DNA of 55,000 nt from Chrysomallon squamiferum (Eukaryota; Mollusca; Gastropoda; Neomphalida; Peltospiridae), in NCBI GenBank assembly GCA_012295275.1, contig CM022669.1, forward strand, positions 9,344,989 through 9,399,988. Direction: 5' to 3'. The notes under the pieces are model-generated. The model did not search any database. It was not told the DNA's origin and was given only the letters and a program-made list of their open reading frames with translations. A program made the translations under genes and the position numbers. Of this stretch, positions 47,506 to 55,000 are shown piece after piece. The number at the start of each line of letters is the position of its first letter. Within the stretch, counting starts at the first letter, position 1.

Positions 47506-48068
47506 GTCATGGTGTTTCGATTGTTCTTCAGTCGTCTCTGTGTACATTAGCTGAAATCAGTACGTGGCTGTGTTTTTACGAAACACTAACTATTCACCAT
47601 TCGTGTAGAAACCATGTGTTCTTTTCTTCTGTCTGATATCTTTTTCCTCTATCCACACACACACGCACACACACACTAACATATACATATACATATGTGT
47701 CTGTGTGTGTGTGTGTTTCTCCTAATTCCCTCCATTACAACGCATGCAGTACGTGACTATGCGTACATACAGACACTAAACACGTGTTTAGAAAACATTG
47801 GTTTGCTCTGGTGGACATGTTTATCTGTACACGTACTTCAGCTACACAACTAATCATGTGTCACATTATCGTTTGTACTGACCTACTGAAAGTAGTTTAG
47901 TGACTTGAAATCGCTCGAGTTGTTCAGAAATATAATCACATACATGCACACATATCTACAAAGGGAAAGGTTCAAGTAGAAGTACTGGTAAATAATTTAA
48001 TAAACGTGTAATGACTTGAGTTTCTGTTTGTTGTTTGTATATATCTGTTCAAATTTTGTTTTAAGTTG

Positions 48069-48100
<32 letters not shown>

Positions 48101-48339
48101 TTATTAATTAATTTTCATTTAACATGTTGCTTTAATAAACACCAAGCTTGTTACTTTCATTCATTATTATTTTCTTTTTCTGTCTTATCACTGCCCTTAA
48201 AAAAACAAACAATCTGACGTGAAAATTTTTGTCAACCTAAATTAACCTACAAAAATACTTTTCAAGTGGTGAAATGTTTACAACGTTACGATCTGACTAC
48301 TACGATGCTGACTGTATAGTCAAATATTTCACTTACGAA

Positions 48340-48600
48340 AGTTACAATCTCTCCCCCCCTCCCCACCGTTACGTTATCTGATGACGTGTCAGACAAACAC
48401 CTCTCCTGTTAAATCAACAACACTCATCTCGAGAGCTGTCACTATTAATATGTGCCAGAAGCAAGCCGAACAATACTCTATTACGTCATTCCATAATTAC
48501 GTATGATCCGAACAGTAAAGCCATATGTCTCTTTTGTGCAGTGTTGTCATAAATATTAATGTCAGAAGCAGTCATCCATGTCTGTAAGCCTTATTTTACA
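48340..48600. promoter_or_regulatory. Non-coding ordinary-complexity island
   Basis: 260 bp with GATGACGTGTCAG, ATTACGTCATTCC and several ATTAAT cores. No open frame; the call rests on contrast with flanking simple repeats. Confidence 0.25.
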
Positions 48601-49399
48601 AATGCTGTTCCACTTTGCTTTTTTACATAATTATGTTGACACTCATACACATGTACGTATTATAATATATTTGAGATACCTTGTGTATCAATGAAACAAG
48701 ACGTCTGAATGCAATAAAATTCATTAATAAAATACACATACATAACATATATAAAAATAAAAGTCTTGCGGTTAATTAAAATATATAAATATTTAAACTG
48801 AATTTTAGAACTTAAGGCATATCAATTATATAAAACGTCAACTTATTTCTTACTGAAACATGTTCAGATATGAAATTCTGATTTTATGACAAGACTTATA
48901 AAACTGATCAGGCGATACAAATTATTAATATTTGTATCAGTGAATATACGCCGTTTAGAGTTAGTGTGAATATTACATGGAGTTAGTAGACACAAGCCAT
49001 CCAGGACAATGTTTCTAGGATCAATAGCATTAATGTCTTTCTACGTAAAATAAATTAAAAAACATGTATATCTGTATAAATAAACTAAATAACAAAAAAA
49101 AATAAGCAAGAAATATAAAGCAGATGGGGTAAAAAAGAGACGAAAAGTGAGTGCATTATTAATAATTATACAACAACCTACTTGAATACATGAATAATAT
49201 AAATGCAGAATATATTGCTATATAAAAAAAATATATATAAAATAATCACAACGAAAAAAAAGAAAAAAAAAAAAAAAAAAAAAAATTATTTATTTATTTA
49301 TTTATCATTCCACAGAAGCAGTTCCCAGACGTTACATTAAACCAACAATCACATTTCTTTTCTTTTCTTTCTTTGTTTTTTGTTTATTTTTTTTTTTTG

Positions 49400-49640
49400 T
49401 GACACGAACTGAATGTTACCTCTCTTGCACATTTCCATAACGACACATTTGTTCGCGCCATTTTCTCGTCTGCGCCTCATTACGTTGCGCATGCAAGGTG
49501 AACTCGGGAGCGCGAGATACCCGAGAGTTACGTCTGCCACCGCTCTGACGAGATAGAACGTGATAAACAACCGCCTCGGGCGAAATGATTACGCCGTCAG
49601 ATAGGCACGTGCAATCAATAATACTTTTAATGTACAGAGA
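49400..49640. other. CpG-bearing non-repetitive patch
   Basis: Contains CGCGCC, TTGCGCATGCAAGG (NRF1-like GCGCATGC), GGAGCGCGAG and GCCTCGGGCG. Minus-strand open frames here match no known family. Possible regulatory island. Confidence 0.25.
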
Positions 49641-49934
49641 AAATAAAATCAAGTCTTTTTAAACACTGCGACCCTCAGGAAAGAAGAAAAAAAAAACTAA
49701 TCAATTTATCACGGCTAGAGTATAAATAAAGAAAGAGAGCGAGAACGGGAAAGAAAAGAAACGGCAGGAACTATTTATTAGTAATGATTGTTGTATTGCT
49801 TTGCTTGTACTTTTGTGTTTTGTTTTCGTTTTTTTTTTTTATTTCTGTTTCTTTCTATTTTTCTTCAGTTCAAACTCACACTGAAACGCACAAAAGAAAA
49901 CCACATAGTTACATACACACACACAAATAAACAT

Positions 49935-49939
<5 letters not shown>

Positions 49940-49990
<51 letters not shown>
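49940..49990. repeat. (GA)n microsatellite
   Basis: About 25 GA units, flanked by CA-rich DNA. Confidence 0.95.
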
Positions 49991-49995
<5 letters not shown>

Positions 49996-50188
49996 AAAAT
50001 ATGACACACACACACACACATATAAACACATACATAAATACATACAATCACACACATACGTTTGTTCTCTACACATTACACTGATATTTTATTTCATTTT
50101 TATCACTTATTCATAAAATAACAAATAGAAAAAAAAAAAAAACTGAATAAAATATCGCGAACAACATAAAGTACGGGTCTTAGCAAAA

Positions 50189-50326
50189 ATGGCGACTATC
50201 AGTGAACTGAAAGAGTTAATCTTTCAAGCAGTTTTTATTTGTGACAGGAATTTCTCCGTGTCAGCAGGGAATGAGTCAAGAGCTGGGCTGTGTGCGTGTG
50301 AAACGGAAAAACTGCTACCCGCCTAA
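50189..50326 (+). other. Small 45-codon open frame with good start context, unrecognised
   Basis: AAAAATGGCG start (A at -3, G at +4) giving MATISELKELIFQAVFIC..., in non-repetitive DNA. It could be a first coding exon or upstream ORF of an unseen plus-strand gene, or a YY1-like AAAATGGCGAC element read by chance. No clear donor follows. I recognise no family. Confidence 0.2.
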
Positions 50327-50349
50327 TCGGATCTTAACGGCTTTATATC

Positions 50350-51190
50350 ACCACGAGAAACAGCCACCATAAGTGTGAGGCACTGTTTGGGCTTACCGAA
50401 ACTCGTAATCAAAGGGTTACTCCAGAACGCACGCAGAACGCGACAACAATAGGTTTAACTACCGCAGAGCTAAAATAAATAAATAAAAAGGATGGATTTA
50501 ATTAAAGGGGTGAATGTTAAAAGGGTGGATTTATGTGGAATGTGTGTTAGCGTTAGGTTTCCGAAATCTTTGACGTTAAGTGTCTGTGCGTTTTGTGTTT
50601 GTGTATAGCCGTGTGTGTGAATGTGTGTTTGGACAGGTAATATTGATGTGTGTGTATATGTTTATGTTTGTATAACGTAATTGTATGTTTGAGTATGTGT
50701 TTGTATATGTGCTTGTGAATGTGTGAGTGCGTATGTGTGTGTGTGTGTGCGTGTGTGTGTGTGTAGTTTAGAAACATATATTCATGCATGGAAACAACGC
50801 ACACACACACAAACACTCACGCACAAAATCCCAACATATTACATATTTTTATTTTAAAGAAAAAAAAAAAAAATTAAATACAGTTATTCTACTGTTGAGT
50901 ACTGCCATAAAATATTTAACAACAAAAATAATTGTGAACACAGAATGAAAGACAAAAGAAAAAAAGATTCAAGGAATGAAAACAAAACGAAAGAAATAGA
51001 TACATATATACACGTACAAAAATGAGACGTGAAAACCGCTGATTCGCTAAACCAAACATCAGAAACTACAAAAATAAGATTAACTCTGACAAGTGTGCTG
51101 TGCGAGGTCAAAGGTCATGTGTTCGTTGTTGAACAGTAAAGTGATATGATGTACGCCCATGTAAAACATCTGAAATAAATTAAAATACAA
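50350..51190. other. No gene; TG-rich and A-rich DNA
   Basis: Ordinary-complexity DNA to about 50560, then GT-rich stretch about 50580-50765 and A-rich DNA. Nothing recognised. Confidence 0.65.
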
Positions 51191-51195
51191 TGTGT

Positions 51196-51263
<68 letters not shown>

Positions 51264-51319
51264 GAGAGAGAAAGAGAGAGACAGAGAGAGAGAGAGAGAG
51301 AGCGAGCGAGAGTTTAGTT

Positions 51320-51407
<88 letters not shown>

Positions 51408-51412
51408 GAGAG
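51196..51412. repeat. Duplicated long (GA)n block
   Basis: Two GA tracts (about 60 and 75 bp), each followed by a short TAGTTATAA-containing segment (about 51315 and 51417), which suggests that a whole GA-plus-spacer unit was duplicated. The longest purine-only region after the 43.7 kb TC tract. Confidence 0.9.
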
Positions 51413-51618
51413 GGTATAGTTATAACAGAGACACAGACAGACACAGATACTCGGAGACAGGGTCGGTTTAAGAGATTTAGAAAACAAAAGAACACAGAAG
51501 AGTTTGGGGCCTCCATATGTTATCCCTGGATTGTGTTGCAGTTAATTTATTCTAGTTTTATTGTAAACCCAAGATGAATGTGTATCATTAACCTGTATAA
51601 TTATAATTGTTAACATTC

Positions 51619-51694
51619 TTATTTTTATTATTAAATAAATATATGATTGCGATAGTTATTATTGTTATTTTTATTATTAAATAAATATATGATT
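51619..51694. repeat. Tandem duplication with 46-bp period
   Basis: A 30-bp identical core ending AATAAATATATGATT occurs at 51619-51648 and 51665-51694. Confidence 0.9.
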
Positions 51695-52009
51695 ATGATT
51701 GGTGTATTTTTTTCCTTTTTTGGGGGTGGCTCCTTTTGGTGGCTCCTGGTTCAGCTGCAGCCTTTGCAGTTTTATCCCATATGGTCCGTTGTAAATCCGG
51801 CTACAGAAAATATCTGTGTTACCCCCCCTTCCCCTTAATGCCCCGAGCACGTGCTTATTTTTTTTTTCTTAATGGTTAATCCAGTCCTTCCAGACAAAGA
51901 GACATGGCCTTTCGCCCATTAAAACCATCCGCACAAGAGTAGAACCCCCCACCCCCCTGCCTCGATTCGATCCCGTGGCGTCAAGAAACTGCAGTAAAAC
52001 GAGACACGC

Positions 52010-52320
52010 CTGTCGAATCAGTAGGTAATGGTCATAGGTATAAACGCGACCCAGTCACCCGGATGACCTCATCACATGGTAGATTTATTGTGCTAGATGG
52101 TTTCTGCTGACACCCTCTACTAATAAAAAGCAGGGCATGGCCCATTAATTGTTTTGGCAGAGCCTCGCACGGACCCCAACCTCCAGGAATGCGTTACTGA
52201 TAACAGCGGTGATAAAAATATTATGTTTATTGTTTAAAGATTGCAGGGGCACCATTGAGGTGACGCGTATTGTGGGCACTGCTGAGTATTGGAGATCGGT
52301 TGTCACCGAAATGGCATCTG
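52010..52320. promoter_or_regulatory. Non-coding ordinary-complexity island
   Basis: About 300 bp with AAACGCGACCCAGTCACCCGG, GATGACCTCATCAC (inverted GATGA/TCATC), CCCATTAATTG and GTGACGCG. No repeat structure and no recognised coding; candidate regulatory element. Confidence 0.3.
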
Positions 52321-52540
52321 TGTAACAAGCTTTCTACCAGGAGTGTGTTGTTCTCGTTTCACGTACTTTTATGTAAAATGCTTTTCAGGTTTATACGATA
52401 ATAATGGTTCACTGTATTCATATAAACAGAGTCCAGCTATTCTGGTTTCATTTATTTTATTATCTGTATGAAAATAAACTGACGTGAAAACCTTTTATGT
52501 TTCACTATATAAAATAAATTTTTTTAAATACTTCTATTGA

Positions 52541-52556
52541 ATTAGTTCTCTCTCTC

Positions 52557-52634
<78 letters not shown>
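52541..52634. repeat. (TC)n microsatellite
   Basis: About 45 CT units with one TG interruption, followed by long A-runs at 52719-52805. Confidence 0.95.
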
Positions 52635-52636
<2 letters not shown>

Positions 52637-52760
52637 ATTCTGCAAAGTCACTATGATGTTGTTTTTAAACCGACCAAGAAAAAAAAAATAATAATAAAAA
52701 AAAAATCGCAAACAAGAAAAAAAAATCAAAAAAAAAAAAAAAAAAAAAAAAAAAAGATTG

Positions 52761-52796
<36 letters not shown>

Positions 52797-52859
52797 AAAA
52801 AAAAATGAAAGAAAAAAAAAAGAAAAACAACATAAAAAAAAAAGAAGTTTTGTACTGCA

Positions 52860-53240
52860 CCGCCTGTCATTTATCAGGTAATCGCGAAAAATGTCGTCTG
52901 CGTTGGGTAAACTGATTAAATTTCGCCATCAGCAGACGAGGCGAAGCACAAACAGCTGTTTCTTTAGTAAATTACTTTCCGACGGTCCGCTGCCTCTCTA
53001 CAAAAGAATGTCGTCTGCCATGTTTGTTTCGGCCTGTGACACACCCAACCGTGTTGTTTAAATGGCTAATTGTTGCTGTGCAGCTCGAATGACGGGTTTG
53101 TTACTTGAACAATCTGTCTCATTAACTCTTTGCTTTATCACCGTCGTCTGCTAGGATCGATTAAAAAAAAACAAGCGTGCATTGTCTGTCAACGTGGACA
53201 GTAGCGTCTCGTTATATGTTTTTGTTGTTTATGTTCATTA
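52860..53240. promoter_or_regulatory. Non-coding island in the distal upstream region
   Basis: 380 bp of non-repetitive DNA with several GTCGTCTGC words (CGTCTGC recurs at about 52893, 53013 and 53145), GGCTAATTG and CTTTATCACC. It resembles the other islands in composition. No open frame. Confidence 0.3.
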
Positions 53241-53919
53241 CAGGGTAGAGATTTACGTTGGCTTTTGTGCATGCAGTGGGTTTTTTGAATTATATCTTGT
53301 TGGTGGTACAAGATGAGGTTAATGAATTTGTCTGTCTGTCTGTGTGTCTGTGTGTGTGTGTGTGTGTGTGTTTCTGGACGTGTTGAATAATTTCCATTTC
53401 CACGCTGACTCAGCGATGCTGGGATTAGATGTTAATCTAACGTTGTCATCGACGTTGTCATCGTCCTAATGACAACCATTACTGTGACGTTGTTTATAAT
53501 AATATTTACAGTTTCTGAATTTTGTGGCTGTTTGTGGTTATGTTTAGATTAGATGGAAAACTGAACAGTGGATTGGTGAATGTATGTCTTCCTTCCTGTA
53601 ATATCTGACTATTTATTTATTTATTTATTTATTATTGTTATAGTTACTGTTATTATTATTGTTGTTGTTGTTGTTTTATTTTTAAATTAATGCTATTTTA
53701 CAAAGCTGAATAACCATATCCTTCATATTACTTTAATTATTAACTAACGTGTTTCGTGAATCCAAATTCCCGTCTCAGTGTTGCTTCAAAATTAAGCCTT
53801 CGATATATTATAGTTGTAGTTATTGCATTCATTTGTCTGCTACCAGTCCCCTCTAAATGGCTGGTTGAAGAATAACATTTCTGTTGTCTGTGAAACTAAT
53901 CCTGTATCATACTAACAAA

Positions 53920-54430
53920 TAATAGCTGAGATGAGCAGACATCTGACTGTACTGAATTATGTGACCACGGCAGGCGTGATTTAACCTTCACAGCACATTT
54001 GCAATGACAGAAGACCGGTGGACCCCTATCTTGACGTCAGCTCGTAGATTACAAGGCGGTTTCTATGGTATCTAAGTCGAGATTAAATCTTTCCCATGTT
54101 CCTCTCGCTCTCTGCTTTTCACCAGCAACATGTTACCAGGCTGCCTAGTCATTTGTATTCATCACGGGATGACCAGCGGTCACAGTCCAGGGGTCATCTT
54201 TTATCAGGGAATCAAGCACACATTGGCAGTATCGATTATCTGCTTTAAAGAAGACATTGTCTGCTTTTGACAATATTTGCAAGATGTCACAGAGAGACAG
54301 CTCAGATTGCTCTCCTCTCCATAAACGAGTTTTGCGAATTTTATTGGCACAGCGAATGTAACTCAGAGTCGCGAAGCCCAAAGGACTCATGCCACTATCG
54401 ATTTTGTTTCGAAAGGATCGATATAATGTT
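53920..54430. promoter_or_regulatory. Non-coding island with full CRE
   Basis: 510 bp of ordinary complexity with TTGACGTCAG (CRE octamer 54032-54039), CAGCAACATGTTACC, TATCGATTATC and ACTATCGATTTTG. Open frames on both strands here are unrecognised. Confidence 0.3.
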
Positions 54431-54809
54431 ACTTTTAATTTCCCGTTCCAGTCATTTTTTTTATTATTTATTTTTTTTTGTTGTTCCTTTGCAAGAAATT
54501 ATTCTGAGGTCACATCATTCACGATTTCATTTTCCTGAATAATATATAACATATTTAAAAAAAACCCTTTTTTTTATATTTTGTATTATTTATTTATTTT
54601 TTAAATTCGCGAATAATCGTTTTTACTTTCTTAGTAATTATTGTGTTCAAGTCAAATCATACTTTCCAGCACGCAGATTCTGATGATGATATATGTTTAT
54701 GTATCCATCCACCTGTTAGTGTCTTAAAGAGTTAGAGTTGTTTTCACACAGTACCAGAATGTTTGAACATTTCAGCTAGCAATTTGAAGATGGAAAAAGA
54801 AACAACGGT

Positions 54810-54810
54810 A

Positions 54811-54854
<44 letters not shown>
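54810..54854. repeat. (AAT)n microsatellite
   Basis: About 15 AAT units, followed by AT-rich DNA to the window end. Confidence 0.95.
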
Positions 54855-54858
<4 letters not shown>

Positions 54859-55000
54859 CAATAATAACAACAATGAAAATAATGATTATAATGGAAAAAC
54901 GTAAAAAATGTTTGAATAAAATACTATTAAAATAAAATAAAATAAATAAATAAGTAAGAGAAATGACTTTTAAAATCTGTGAAAACGTGATTTCAGCGGC

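Noticed and set aside
51950-51985. tRNA-derived SINE B-box (GATTCGATCCC)
   Set aside because: Only one box-like match. The five bases on either side of TTCGATC do not pair as a T-stem and no A box lies at the right distance.
54145-54542. Overlapping open frames on both strands near the window end
   Set aside because: Mutual antisense, with no recognised motif on either strand. Treated as a non-coding island.

Overview
The window is eukaryotic nuclear DNA and very AT-rich. It is full of microsatellites and homopolymers and is dominated by introns and intergenic sequence. The only protein-coding gene I can support lies on the minus strand between about 3.9 and 22.5 kb. It is the invertebrate counterpart of vertebrate ZNF608/ZNF609 and Drosophila scribbler/brakeless (sbb). 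The single-copy-type gene, kilobase-scale introns and dense (GA)n, (TG)n, (AAAT)n, (ATT)n and (TATG)n tracts suggest a lophotrochozoan, most likely a mollusc. That placement is an impression from sequence style, not a demonstrated assignment.

Gene layout (minus strand, so 5' is at high coordinates): first visible coding exon A 22528-21932, exon B 20266-20110, exon C 18822-18735, and a giant exon D 7577-3898. Exons A/B join in phase 0, B/C after one base and C/D after two bases, and the joins restore the conserved ZNF608/609 block and its single C2H2 finger. After one extra base in exon D is discounted, the exons give 1506 residues, close to the vertebrate paralogues (about 1400-1500). Three things are odd. 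A +1 frame break sits beside a GCT(8) alanine repeat (about 6864). A perfect GAG|GTGAGT donor sits 14 codons before the stop, so the true C-terminus may be in another exon. The acidic N-terminal block of the family is not found, so an upstream exon is probably missing from the view.

Regions. 1-3897 is downstream of the visible stop (3' UTR, intron or flank) and nearly all low complexity. 7578-18734 is a repeat-rich intron with two minisatellites and a palindrome/X-box cluster near 14.2 kb. 18823-20109 and 20267-21931 are short introns; the latter has a non-repetitive island at 21.1-21.3 kb. From 22.5 kb to 55 kb I see no recognisable gene. It is either a very long first intron or upstream intergenic DNA. 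Here islands of ordinary-complexity, CpG-containing sequence sit in a sea of microsatellites. Some carry good matches to known binding sites: an NF-Y CCAAT doublet 32 bp apart, a POU-SOX-like composite, an exact RFX X-box, E2F and GC boxes, and three full CRE octamers. This looks like a developmental-regulator landscape.

No rRNA, tRNA, CRISPR, bacterial-type operon, reverse transcriptase or transposase was recognised. I do not see a clear new molecular system. The best leads are a 180-bp non-coding element present twice 4 kb apart with arm loss in one copy, a promoter-like cluster of nested palindromes at 47.1-47.3 kb, and the three gene-model anomalies.
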